NCBI GenBank assembly: GCA_040112665.1
Contig: CP157796.1
Span: forward strand, 2,567,501 to 2,631,500
Reading direction: 5' to 3'
Length of the DNA stretch: 64,000 bases
Source of the DNA: Oceanicaulis sp.
GTDB lineage: Bacteria; Pseudomonadota; Alphaproteobacteria; Caulobacterales; Maricaulaceae
Positions within the stretch are counted from its first letter, which is position 1, and every line of letters begins with the position of its first letter. A program made the position numbers and the translations under genes. The notes under the pieces were generated by a model. The model had not been told where the DNA came from. It was given only the letters and a program-made list of their open reading frames with translations, and did no database searches. This document shows, one piece after another, positions 7,850 to 16,938 of the stretch.

Positions 7850-8341
7850 TCAGCCCCCCGCCCCGCCGCCTGGGGGCTCGGGCGGCTTCGGCTTCGGCTT
7901 CCACCGCCATCGCTCGGGCAGGCGGTTGTTGATCCACAGCCACGCCGCCGCCGGGTTGTCCTCGATCCACTTCGTGCCGGCGCGCAGCAGGATGACCAGC
8001 GGGAGCAGGGTCATCATCGTGAGGAACCCGACCGCCATCCGGGCGCTTGGCGGCGTGCCGGGCCAGGCGGCGAGCGCCCAGTCCGAGATCGGCCAGACGA
8101 AGGGGAGCGCCGCGAAGAAGCTCGCCAGCGCGTAGAACAGCCGCTCCCACCAGAGCAGCTTTCGCCGCAGCCAGAAGAGCAGGCAGAACCCGCACCCCAT
8201 GCCGGCCAGCGGCAACAGGATATGGCTTTGCGCGATGAACACGCCGAGCGAGGCGACGCCCGCCGCCCCGGCGCTGACATGGGCGATGACGGCGCCCGGC
8301 GCGTCGGACGCGCCCGGCGGTATGCGGTGAACTGGCGACAC
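7850..8341 (-). CDS. Multi-helix membrane protein of the lysis cassette
   Basis: A 163-residue protein from a GTG with GAAAGG upstream. It has about four hydrophobic helices (residues about 18-38, 43-57, 70-90 and 101-119) and a charged, Pro-rich cytosolic tail. It sits directly upstream of the endolysin gene, the usual holin position, but is larger than most holins. An alternative is a membrane chaperone for the lysis proteins. It is the first gene after a strong terminator. Confidence 0.6.
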   Translation of the reverse strand: MSPVHRIPPGASDAPGAVIAHVSAGAAGVASLGVFIAQSHILLPLAGMGCGFCLLFWLRRKLLWWERLFYALASFFAALPFVWPISDWALAAWPGTPPSARMAVGFLTMMTLLPLVILLRAGTKWIEDNPAAAWLWINNRLPERWRWKPKPKPPEPPGGGAGG

Positions 8342-8365
8342 GAAAAGCCTTTCCCTTCAGGCATG

Positions 8366-8390
8366 AAAAAGCCCGGCGCGGCGGCCGGGC
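8366..8390 (-). terminator. Rho-independent terminator before the lysis cassette
   Basis: On the minus strand a GCCCGGC/GCCGGGC stem with a 6-base GC-rich loop is followed at once by five T residues. It lies after the gene at 8422-8745, separating the structural transcript from the lysis genes. Confidence 0.8.
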
Positions 8391-8421
8391 GGATCGTCGT
8401 CGGCGGGTGTAAGGGCGTGCG

Positions 8422-8745
8422 CTACGCGAACACCCGGCGCGGCGCGGTCGGCTGCACGATCACCTCGGCCGGCACGTTCGGCGTATACGCCCCGATCAGC
8501 CGCAGGTTCGCGTGGAAGCCCTCATCGACCACGGGAGGCGTCAGAACCGTCTCGCCGTCTTCGTCTAGGACCGCATCGGTCACGGTGATCGGGCCGATCA
8601 GGTCGAGGGCGTAGAGGCCGGGCTCGGATGTTTTCCAGTCGCCCGCGCTCGGGCCGTCCGGCACGTCCGCATCGTGGACCGCCCACGGGAGTGCGGCTTT
8701 GAGGGCGGCTTCATCGGCGGCGCGGAGGTAGAGATCGGTGAACAT
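8422..8745 (-). CDS. Small phage protein downstream of tail fibre
   Basis: A 107-residue soluble protein without recognised domain. It starts 8 bases after the stop of the long fibre gene, so it probably belongs to the same transcript. It could be a fibre-assembly or fibre-tip protein by position only. The stop is followed by a terminator. Confidence 0.65.
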   Translation of the reverse strand: MFTDLYLRAADEAALKAALPWAVHDADVPDGPSAGDWKTSEPGLYALDLIGPITVTDAVLDEDGETVLTPPVVDEGFHANLRLIGAYTPNVPAEVIVQPTAPRRVFA

Positions 8746-8753
8746 GACGGCTC

Positions 8754-10841
8754 CTAGTTTCCTACGAGGGTTTCGAGTTCGGCGTTGGAGATACGGCGGG
8801 AGGCGTAGCGGATGCGGGAGATGTAGCCGTTCATAGAGTTCGACCCGCCCGGCCTCGCCCCGATCGTCAGCGCGTAATTTCCGGTCGGTATCGCGCCAGA
8901 CGTATCGAGCGTCTGCGCCTGCCCTCTGATCGACAGCGCAAAGTCGTTCGTCGCCCAGCCCGCCGCGATCCGGCTCGCGGCGCCGGGCGACAGCGCCGCA
9001 CCGGTCATCGTCGCAGAGACCCCCCCGCCGGCCAGGATGAATGCGCGCTGAGACGCCGAGCTTTCGCCGAGATAAATACGGTTCGCACTCGACCCGGCCT
9101 CGAGCTGGGCGTAACAGCCCTCGCCCGGCGCGGCCGTCAGCGCGTCGACGAAAAGGGTTCCCGGCCCGGAATTGTTGACCCAGGCGCCCCCGGCGAGGCT
9201 GAGCAGATCGGCCGCCCTCGTGGCCGCCGCCAGCGCGCCTTCCGGCGGGAGGATCGGGGACGTGGGGTAGGCTTTCTGTTCGAGCTGAGGGGCGTAGATA
9301 CGGAGGGTGAAGCTGGTCGCGCCGGACAGGCTGGGGAACGTGAGCGACGCCTGAGCGCGCGCCACCGTGCCGCCTCCGGCAAGGGTGCGGGTAAACGCGA
9401 AGCGCCTATGCGAGCCGTCGATCGCCAAGGCGGCGCTTGACGCGCTGGCGACATTCGAACCGCCGCTGTCGTTCTCGCGGATGGTCAGCTCCGCGGCCCC
9501 GCTAATCGCGCCGGAGACAAGGCGGGCGCCCGTCGAAGCCGTCCACGCCTGCCCGTTGGACGCCACAATCTGCGCAGCCGCTTCAAAGTCGATCCGCGCA
9601 CCACCGCTGGCAGTTCCCGAAGCGGTCACATCGACGTACGGCCAGCCGTTCTCGTAGCCGCGCGCAAACGTCCACGCCAGCCCGCCGCTTGCACCTACCG
9701 CCCAATGCGTCGGAGCCGTCGATCCGCTCGCCCCCTGTCCGTGGGGGTTGCGAATGTGGTTCGTCGTACCCTCCTCGGTGAGCAGGCCGCGCCCGGTGAT
9801 CGCCGGGGCGTTCGGACGGAACTCCCGGTATGCCCTCACCGCGCCGCCGCTGGTGAAGTCCCACTCCCCGGCGTTGCTCTTGCGGCTCGCGCGGGAAACC
9901 GTGGTCAGGCTGGTGACGGTCTCGGCGGCTCGGGTTGCGGCGGCGGGAGCGCCGACCGGCGGAAGCACGGGGGAAGACGGCGCGGAGCCCAGTTCGAGTT
10001 GCGGAACGAATACGTCGAGCGTGAGGTCGATCGCGCCGGACCCGTCCCAATCGACGACCAGGCCCGACCGGACGCGGGCCACCGTGCCGCCGCCCGCCAG
10101 CGTGCGGGTGAGAAAGAACCGGCGGTGATTGCCGTCGAGATCGGACAGTGCCCTGTCGCCTGTCGCGACACTGACCCCGGCGGACGTATTCTCCTGAATA
10201 CGCAGATTGACCGCCGTGACGTTGCTCATATCGCCCGCGACACGCGCCGCGCCGACCGAGGCCGTCCACGCCTGCCCGTTGCTCGCGGTGATCTGGTTAG
10301 CCGCTTCAAACCAGATGATCGGATCGCCGGTCGGCGTGCCGGAAAACCGCAGCCTTACGCGCGCCCAGCCGTTCGCATAGGCTTCGACCGCTTCGACCGT
10401 GATCGTCGCGCCCTGCGCATCCGCCGCCCAATGCGTCGGGAGCTCGCCGGACGCGGCCAGAGATCCGACCGTCAGCCCCTCCCCGCGCGGATTGCGAAGC
10501 GAGTTCGTCGCCGCGCTCGTCTCTTTCAGAAGCCCCGCGATCCGGTTCCACCGAACGCTGTTCGGCCCCATCTCCGTCAGCGCGCCGCAGAGGGCGCCGT
10601 TCAAGAAATCCCACTCCGGGTTCGTTGCGCCGCTCGCCCGCGCGCAGACCGTATCGAGCAAGGCGAAATTGCGCTGATACTGCGGGCCGTCCGCCTGCTC
10701 AACGTAGGCCGCCTCCCCAACCTCGCGGAAGTCCAGATGCAGGGACGGATCGAAGCCGTCAGAATTGACGACCTGTTCGATCAGGGACGCCGAGCCGATG
10801 TACTCGCCCTGAATGCCTTTTTTGAGATCGAGGGTTTTCAT
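8754..10841 (-). CDS. Tail fibre/spike protein with duplicated modules and LamG-like end
   Basis: A 695-residue protein. The N-terminal ~80 residues contain YQRNFALLDTVCARASGATNP and lead into two tandem copies of a ~190-residue beta-rich module. Each module runs from RNP(R/H)G(E/Q)G and PTHWA through ASNGQAWTAS, (L)TIREN/LRIQEN, HRRF.(L/F)TRTLAGGGTVAR and PQLE(L/Q) to ILPPEGA/VLPPVGA and TRAA. The last ~140 residues look like a concanavalin/LamG-type carbohydrate-binding domain (GTLFVDA to SRIRYASRRISNAELETLV). It probably binds the host surface. It follows the J-like gene by 9 bases. Confidence 0.75.
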   Translation of the reverse strand: MKTLDLKKGIQGEYIGSASLIEQVVNSDGFDPSLHLDFREVGEAAYVEQADGPQYQRNFALLDTVCARASGATNPEWDFLNGALCGALTEMGPNSVRWNRIAGLLKETSAATNSLRNPRGEGLTVGSLAASGELPTHWAADAQGATITVEAVEAYANGWARVRLRFSGTPTGDPIIWFEAANQITASNGQAWTASVGAARVAGDMSNVTAVNLRIQENTSAGVSVATGDRALSDLDGNHRRFFLTRTLAGGGTVARVRSGLVVDWDGSGAIDLTLDVFVPQLELGSAPSSPVLPPVGAPAAATRAAETVTSLTTVSRASRKSNAGEWDFTSGGAVRAYREFRPNAPAITGRGLLTEEGTTNHIRNPHGQGASGSTAPTHWAVGASGGLAWTFARGYENGWPYVDVTASGTASGGARIDFEAAAQIVASNGQAWTASTGARLVSGAISGAAELTIRENDSGGSNVASASSAALAIDGSHRRFAFTRTLAGGGTVARAQASLTFPSLSGATSFTLRIYAPQLEQKAYPTSPILPPEGALAAATRAADLLSLAGGAWVNNSGPGTLFVDALTAAPGEGCYAQLEAGSSANRIYLGESSASQRAFILAGGGVSATMTGAALSPGAASRIAAGWATNDFALSIRGQAQTLDTSGAIPTGNYALTIGARPGGSNSMNGYISRIRYASRRISNAELETLVGN

Positions 10842-10850
10842 CGCGGGCTC

Positions 10851-13800
10851 CTAGAAGGTGGCGGTCTGGTTGACGACGGGCGTGACGGCGATACGCGATC
10901 CGCTGTCGAACTTGGCGGTTACGGCGTTTGGCGATGCTGATTGTCGCCGCGCGCTCAGCACGACATAGCCGTCAGGGAAGCGGGTCGAGACGAGGCCAAG
11001 CCTATCGACGGCCGCCTCGAACTCTTGCAGCTCGGTTGACCAGAGATCGTCGCTGTCGCGGTTGATCTGGATGCGCTCCTCGACCAGCGGAATGTCGGTT
11101 GCGAGGAACGTATGCTGAGAGCCCGGAGAGGTGGCGAAGGTGGACGGCATGAAGTCAAGCCGCACGTCGAAATAGCCGAAGCCCACGCCGGAGCCTGCAA
11201 GGTTGCCCGGCGGGCTTTTCAGAGCAAGCGCGGTCTTGGAAAACGCCAGCGCGTTGATCGCCTGAATGTCGCTGAGTGCGAGCCGAGCCAGGACTAGATA
11301 GTTCGTGCCGCTGTAGCCGGTCACGTCATACCCGACGCCTCCGGTCGCGGTCGTTTGCGTCGGGTACTGCGCGCCGTATTCGCCGATCGCAAACCTTGCG
11401 TTCGCGCGGGTGGCTGTATCCTCGGTGATCGTGGGCGGGCCAGACCACAGGCTCATCCCGTCCGCCAGCGGGCCGATGATCGTGCGCGTGGTCGGGGTCG
11501 CGTCGCCGTCATCAATGTGGATCGGCGAGGCGAAGAATACGAGATTGCCAGACACCGAAAAGGGCACGATGTCTTCGCTTGATCCGATGATCTTGAAGTC
11601 GCCGGCTTGGGCGCGAACCGTGCCGACCTCTACCGTCGGCATCCGCACCACGCCGCCCGACACCGTGAACGGCGCAACGTCGCTCGACCCGTCGAAGATT
11701 GTGAACACGTCGGCGAGGAAGGACAGGCTCGACGTAGTGCCGTCGTTGAGGAACTGAAGGCCAGAAATCTTGCCGTCTACGTTCAGCGTCACGCCGTAGG
11801 CGGCGGCGAGATTGCCCTCAATATCAGCGATGGCGCTGGCGTTGGTAGAGACGTTCGCGCTCACCCCATCGATATTGGCTTGCAGGGTGGTGTCGGCCGA
11901 TGCGCGCGCACTGCTTTCGTTTGATATTGCGCTGGCGTTGGTCGTGATGTCGGCTTCGGCGGTATCCACGCGCGCGGTCAGGGCGGTCAGCGCAGACGCT
12001 TCAGCCTTGTCGTTTTCAAGATCGACCAGCGTGCTTTCAGCCGTCGTGACCCGCGCCTCAAGCCCGTCCGCCTCAGCGCTCAGATCCGCGATGCGCTTGG
12101 CTTCAATCTTGAGCCCGTCGGCGACAACGCTCACGCCCTGGACGGATTGAGCCGCCCCAGCCGCAATTTCGGCCAGCGCGCGCGTAAGCCGATCAGCCTG
12201 AGCCCGGTCGGCTTCCGCCGTCGCGGTCTCAAGGGTCTGGATCAAAGCGGCGTTCGTCTGAATGTCGCTCTGCGCAGTGTCGATCTCGCCTTCATTCACC
12301 GTGACGCGCGCTTCCAGCGTGGTCAGGGCGGACGCTTCAGCTTTCGTGCTGTCGAGATCAGCGACCGCGCTTTCATTCGCCGCGACACGGGCGAACAGAG
12401 CGCCGGCGCTGTCGTCGGTTCCGACTTGCGCTTCCAGCGTGTCGATCCGCGCAGCCTCGGCGGTCAAATCGGACGCATCGGCCTTCGTCGTTTCGAGCGT
12501 GCTGATATTGGCCTCAGCCGCCCCGGTGCGCACGCCGAGATCAGAAACCCGCTTGGCCTCGATTTTAAGATCATCAGCGACGACGCTGACGCCCTGCACC
12601 GCAAAGGCTTGGCCCGCCGCGATCTCCGCCAGCGCGCGCGTCAGACGGTCGGCCTGCGCTCGGTCGGCTTCGGCGGTAGCCTGATCCAGAGCCTCGACGC
12701 TCGCAATCGTCGTGGTGATGTTGCTCGCGTTGGCGTCCGCTTCGCCCTCAACCGTCGTGACGCGGGCTTCCAGCGTGGTGAGCGCCGAGGCCTCGGCCTT
12801 GCCGGTTTCGAGATCGGAGATCGAGCTTTCCGCCGTCGCCACGCGCCCGAACAGCGCGCCGCCGCCGTCATCGGACCCGACGAGGGTTTCAAGCGCGGAG
12901 AGGTCGCTCGCCTCGGCCTTATCGGCTTCAAGGCTGACGACCTGACCCTCAAGGGTCGCGGCCCGGCTGAACAGCGCGCCCTGCCCGTCATCGGTGCCGA
13001 CGAGCGCCTCAAGCGCCGTCAGCGCAGACGCCTCGGCCTTGTCGTTTTCAAGATCGACCGTCGCGGACAGGGCCTGTGTAGCGGTCGCCTCGATCCCGTC
13101 AGCGCGCACTGTGAGCGCCGTGATCTCGGTCTGCCTCAGCAGGTCCGCGTCCGCAGCAGCCCCAGCCCCGGACTTGATCTCGACAAGCTGCGCCGCGACC
13201 TCGGCGAACAGCCGATTTGAGCGGTCCCGGCCTTCGCTAAGGTCGGTCTTCGCGCCGGCCAGCGCTTCGGTCAGATCGGCCGCCGAGCTGTCGAGCGCAG
13301 CCGCCGCGCTGTCGAGCTCCGCGCGCACCGCGTCGAGATCGGTGTTGACCTCCGCCGCCGTCCTGTCGCCCAGCTGCGTCGCATCAAGCGCGCCGGTCGT
13401 CACCTCGCCCAGGTTCGCGACGGGGCTCAGCACGCCGAATTGCGAGACATAGCCCGCGCCGATCTCGTAAGCGGTCGCCGGCTCGAGCCCGCCGATCTGA
13501 TACTCGGTCGCCGCCGCGTCGAGCTGGGCGACCGGACGCCAGCCCGCCTGCGGGTCTTCCCAGGGATTGCCGAGATCGTCGTTCGGCGGCCGGATATAGA
13601 TGATTTGGCCGGGGTTCGGCGTCGACGGCGGATCGATCCTGACCCGGAAACCGGGGTTTTTCGACGGCGGAACGTCGACCGTGTAGTCGCCGCCGTCCGG
13701 CGGGTCGACGTCGGTCAGGTCCGGCGCGCTGAGCGCGGGCGGCGTCGGCGCCGTCTGGGTCCGGCCGAGCGCAAAATCATGCTTGCCCTCGGTTTCGCTG

Positions 13801-15272
13801 ATAAACGAAATCCGCACCACGTTTTCGGCGAGATCGAAGGCCCGGCCGACGCACAGGCACTCGACGCCATTTAGAAGCAACCCCGGCGCGTTGATCGTGA
13901 ACACGTCGCCGGGCTCGATCTGCGCACCCCAGGGCTTCAGCGCGACCGCCCCCGCGATCGTCTCCCGGCTGTCTGCGATCGCATAGGCGGCGAGCTGGGC
14001 GGGCTGGTCCTTGTTCGCCCCGCTCGCTTTCACCGCAACGTAAGGAAAATCAAGCCCCCGCTCGCGCCGCCCGCCATCTGCGGTCACATACGCCGCGACC
14101 GTCACCGCATCCTGCGCGACCATCTCCCATTGATGGCTTTCCATGACGCAGCGCGGAACGACCGTGTTCGTCGCGGTCAGCCGGTCGGCGGCCGTCGCAA
14201 GCTCGAACGGGCCGGCCGTGTCTTCGGCCGACAGCGTCACGACCGAGGTTTTCGGCGCGCGCGCAATCACCGAAATCCGGCCCTTGCTGCGCGAATAGCG
14301 CGCACCGCCCGCCTGCATAAGACCGAGCAGGACTTGATGTTTGTCGTCGGCCGACGTCGCGTTCGCCGAGACCGTCCAGCCGTTCTGATCGCAGACGTTC
14401 GCCCATTCGATGAAAGCGGGAAGGTCGACTCCCTCGACCGGCGCGCCGAGCCCGCCGACGACCACGCCGTTTTCGCGAAGCCCCAGAACCCAGTTCACCG
14501 CCGCGATCGATGGATTTTCCGAGTATTCATACGTCGACGGGTCGGCCAGCCGGTGCGATCCCGACCCGCCCGCCACCGTGCTGTCCTTCCTCGGATCGTA
14601 AAGCTTGATCCCCCGCATTTTGAACAGCGGTCTCGGCTCTCCGGTCGGGTAGGTCTTTTGCTTGCTGTCTTGGCGCAGCGTCAGAAGCGCGTGCGCCTTG
14701 CCCGAAATCCGGTACGACGCCCCCCAGTTCGACATAGGGTTGCCGGCGAGCTGCGCCGCGTCGACTTCCTGGACCAGAGCGGCGGTCTGGGGCTGGTCGC
14801 CGCGCGCGGTCTGAAGGTGCATGTTCTGGGCGAAATTGCCGCCGTTCGTCGCAAGCCCGTCCAGGTTAAACTGCACCGCAACGTCGTCGGCGTAAAACTG
14901 GTCGAAACTTTCGATCGGACCGGCGCCGGAATAGACCGTGACGAAGCTTTGAAACCGGTTGTCCTTGCCCCAGGCGTCGCGGTGCACGATGACCCCTGCG
15001 GTCGCGCGCTCGCCCATGACGAAGGGAATTCCCGCGTTGGGATCGGCGCGCCAGTCGGTCGGTCTGCCCTCTATGTCAAGCTTGGGCGCCAGCAGGAACG
15101 AGGCCGCCGCCGAAGCGGCCGCCATAAGGACATAGGGCGTGACCTTGAACACAGCGGCGGCGATCGCGCCCTGGACGGCGAAGCTGGCGCCCACCGCCGC
15201 AGCGACGGCCGCCGCCGTGTTCGCCGCAGCGACCGCGATCGCGGTGACGGTTGCGGAAATCGGGTCAGCCAT
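10851..15272 (-). CDS. Tail tip / host-specificity protein (J-like)
   Basis: A 1473-residue protein, the largest in the prophage. It has a hydrophobic Ala-rich N-terminus (residues 1-65), a hub region with DPRKDSTVAGGSGSHRLADPSTYEYSENP typical of lambda J-type tips, a fibronectin-like segment near 540-640, and then about 500 residues of heptad-rich sequence with direct repeats. A DUF1983-like end follows (LNVDGKISGLQFLND, FTVSGGVVRMPTVEVG). It is expected at the tail tip, recognising the receptor and gating DNA. Its start overlaps the previous gene by 8 bases. Confidence 0.85.
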   Translation of the reverse strand: MADPISATVTAIAVAAANTAAAVAAAVGASFAVQGAIAAAVFKVTPYVLMAAASAAASFLLAPKLDIEGRPTDWRADPNAGIPFVMGERATAGVIVHRDAWGKDNRFQSFVTVYSGAGPIESFDQFYADDVAVQFNLDGLATNGGNFAQNMHLQTARGDQPQTAALVQEVDAAQLAGNPMSNWGASYRISGKAHALLTLRQDSKQKTYPTGEPRPLFKMRGIKLYDPRKDSTVAGGSGSHRLADPSTYEYSENPSIAAVNWVLGLRENGVVVGGLGAPVEGVDLPAFIEWANVCDQNGWTVSANATSADDKHQVLLGLMQAGGARYSRSKGRISVIARAPKTSVVTLSAEDTAGPFELATAADRLTATNTVVPRCVMESHQWEMVAQDAVTVAAYVTADGGRRERGLDFPYVAVKASGANKDQPAQLAAYAIADSRETIAGAVALKPWGAQIEPGDVFTINAPGLLLNGVECLCVGRAFDLAENVVRISFISETEGKHDFALGRTQTAPTPPALSAPDLTDVDPPDGGDYTVDVPPSKNPGFRVRIDPPSTPNPGQIIYIRPPNDDLGNPWEDPQAGWRPVAQLDAAATEYQIGGLEPATAYEIGAGYVSQFGVLSPVANLGEVTTGALDATQLGDRTAAEVNTDLDAVRAELDSAAAALDSSAADLTEALAGAKTDLSEGRDRSNRLFAEVAAQLVEIKSGAGAAADADLLRQTEITALTVRADGIEATATQALSATVDLENDKAEASALTALEALVGTDDGQGALFSRAATLEGQVVSLEADKAEASDLSALETLVGSDDGGGALFGRVATAESSISDLETGKAEASALTTLEARVTTVEGEADANASNITTTIASVEALDQATAEADRAQADRLTRALAEIAAGQAFAVQGVSVVADDLKIEAKRVSDLGVRTGAAEANISTLETTKADASDLTAEAARIDTLEAQVGTDDSAGALFARVAANESAVADLDSTKAEASALTTLEARVTVNEGEIDTAQSDIQTNAALIQTLETATAEADRAQADRLTRALAEIAAGAAQSVQGVSVVADGLKIEAKRIADLSAEADGLEARVTTAESTLVDLENDKAEASALTALTARVDTAEADITTNASAISNESSARASADTTLQANIDGVSANVSTNASAIADIEGNLAAAYGVTLNVDGKISGLQFLNDGTTSSLSFLADVFTIFDGSSDVAPFTVSGGVVRMPTVEVGTVRAQAGDFKIIGSSEDIVPFSVSGNLVFFASPIHIDDGDATPTTRTIIGPLADGMSLWSGPPTITEDTATRANARFAIGEYGAQYPTQTTATGGVGYDVTGYSGTNYLVLARLALSDIQAINALAFSKTALALKSPPGNLAGSGVGFGYFDVRLDFMPSTFATSPGSQHTFLATDIPLVEERIQINRDSDDLWSTELQEFEAAVDRLGLVSTRFPDGYVVLSARRQSASPNAVTAKFDSGSRIAVTPVVNQTATF

Positions 15273-15720
15273 GATCGACCCTCCAGGCGGCCAGGCAACA
15301 GCTCAGATCGGGCGCGACGACGCGGAACACCCCGTGACCGTCAAGGCCGATCACGCGCCGCGCGCCGGCGGTGTGAACCACCATGAGCGAAGCCCCGAAC
15401 GGATCGCCGTCGGGCGTCGGCATGGCGATCAGATCGCCCGGCCAGGCCGAGGCCGGCGCGATGCGCGCCAGGCCCAGCGCGTCGACAGCCGCGCAAAGAT
15501 CGGAAAACCCCGACGCGGCGAGCGCCTTCATCGCCCCGACCCTGGTCCGGTATTGCACGCCCTTCAGAAGCGGGATCGCGACGCCTTGCTTGCGAAGCGC
15601 CAGCGCGGCCAGCCGCACGCAATCGGCCTTTCCGAAGCTGAGCGCACGTTCGTCGAATTTCTTCAGACATGCGGAAACCGCCCGCTGGCGCGCCGCCGCA
15701 GGATGAACGCCCTTTTTCAT
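15265..15720 (-). CDS. Tail-tip-associated DUF6950/NlpC-like protein
   Basis: A 151-residue protein with FGKADCVRLAALALRKQG (Cys at about 34) and a later GASLMVVHTAG segment that could carry the His of a Cys/His pair. It occupies the position of the NlpC/P60-like tail peptidase upstream of J in many siphoviruses, and resembles the short DUF6950 group. It may open the cell wall during DNA injection. The active-site assignment is tentative. It overlaps the J-like start. Confidence 0.65.
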   Translation of the reverse strand: MKKGVHPAAARQRAVSACLKKFDERALSFGKADCVRLAALALRKQGVAIPLLKGVQYRTRVGAMKALAASGFSDLCAAVDALGLARIAPASAWPGDLIAMPTPDGDPFGASLMVVHTAGARRVIGLDGHGVFRVVAPDLSCCLAAWRVDHG

Positions 15721-15726
15721 GATCGC

Positions 15727-16353
15727 CTAGCTCAGAAACAGATCGAGACCCGCGCTCACCGCCCCGCCGGGCGTTGTGATCGCACCGGCGGGATCGTTGG
15801 CCCGCCAGAAGCCTTTCTTGTTGTAACGCGTGACGTTGTTCAGCCCGTCTTCGTTCACCGCGCCCCAGACCGATTTGTGGTGCGCGGCGGTCAGCCGGCT
15901 TTGACTGTCGTCGAGCAGCTGGAATTGCTCTTCGCTATAGGTCGAGAACTGCAGCCCCCGCACGCCCGGCGCGACCGCCAGCGTCGGCACGTTCAGACGC
16001 CCCCGCGCGACCAGTTCGGGCGCGCCGATCACCGCCCCGGTGTCCGGTGCGACAAGCCCCCAATGGATCTCGAACGCCGCGCCCTGACCGCCCGCCAGCT
16101 CGGCGAGCCCGGCGTCGGTAAAGGGTGCGAAGGTCAGGGACGGCGTGACCGCGCTGTCGACCTCGCCTTCCTCGACCTCGCCGATCTCCGAAAGCACCCC
16201 GATCGCGGCGTCTTCGGGATGATAGGTGTGCCCCCCGAACGTGACGGTCCCGCCGCTGGTCAGCCTGACCGTCCGCTCTGCCAGATCGAGCGAAATCGCG
16301 ATGAAGGCGTGCGGGTTCGCCTCTTTCCAGGCGGCGACGACGACGGCGTCCAT
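15727..16353 (-). CDS. Tail hub/baseplate protein, unrecognised family
   Basis: A 208-residue beta-rich protein beginning MDAVVVAAWKEANPHAF. It overlaps the preceding tail gene by one base and is 6 bases from the DUF6950-like gene. This is the slot between tape measure and tip occupied by hub proteins of lambda-like or GTA-like tails. No motif identifies a family. Confidence 0.65.
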   Translation of the reverse strand: MDAVVVAAWKEANPHAFIAISLDLAERTVRLTSGGTVTFGGHTYHPEDAAIGVLSEIGEVEEGEVDSAVTPSLTFAPFTDAGLAELAGGQGAAFEIHWGLVAPDTGAVIGAPELVARGRLNVPTLAVAPGVRGLQFSTYSEEQFQLLDDSQSRLTAAHHKSVWGAVNEDGLNNVTRYNKKGFWRANDPAGAITTPGGAVSAGLDLFLS

Positions 16354-16934
16354 CAGCCACGCTCCTCGATCGTGAAGGTCCGCCCCGCCGAGCGGTGCAG
16401 ATATTCGAACTTGAGCGGCGCCGCCGTGACATAGCCCTCGACCTTGGGGCTCGCGATCTCGACGACCGCGTCGTCAGGCGGCGGAACCCGGATCAAGGGC
16501 CTCACGGGAAGCGTGATCAGCCCGCCCGCGTCTGCGGTCCGCGCGGCGCGGACCGTGTAGCAATAGCGCCGCCCCGAAATGATGACCGAGACAAAGGCGC
16601 CTTTATTGACGACATAGCCCGGCGTCACCCCGTCCAGATCGAGCGCGTTCCCGCCCTGCCCGGCACCGGCGACGCGCGGCGCGCCTTCGTTCGCCGCCTG
16701 CAGATCGCCCTGATCGATCGGCCAGACCAGCGTCTCGGTCTCTTCGTCGAGATCGGACCAGTCGAGCGCTTCGGCCTGGTCGAGCAGGGTCAGCGCCACG
16801 TCGAACGCAAAATGCCGGCCCAGCCGCGCCGACCGGCTGAGATTGGTTCCGTACGCAGACCGGTTTTCGGTCGGCTGGGGGACCAGGCGGAACGCCCAGT
16901 CCTTGACGCCGCCGCTGGGAAGCATGATCGCCAC
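16353..16934 (-). CDS. Tail protein downstream of tape measure, unrecognised family
   Basis: A 193-residue soluble beta-rich protein (MAIMLPSGGVKDWAFRLVPQP). It follows the tape measure gene after 4 bases, the position of the distal tail protein in siphoviruses; that role is inferred from order only. Translation is coupled to the next hub gene through a one-base overlap. Confidence 0.65.
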   Translation of the reverse strand: MAIMLPSGGVKDWAFRLVPQPTENRSAYGTNLSRSARLGRHFAFDVALTLLDQAEALDWSDLDEETETLVWPIDQGDLQAANEGAPRVAGAGQGGNALDLDGVTPGYVVNKGAFVSVIISGRRYCYTVRAARTADAGGLITLPVRPLIRVPPPDDAVVEIASPKVEGYVTAAPLKFEYLHRSAGRTFTIEERG

Positions 16935-16938
16935 GGCC

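Noticed and set aside
14130-16434. Two overlapping long plus-strand frames opposite tail genes
   Set aside because: Composition is Arg-rich GC shadow, and the minus-strand genes have conserved order and motifs.
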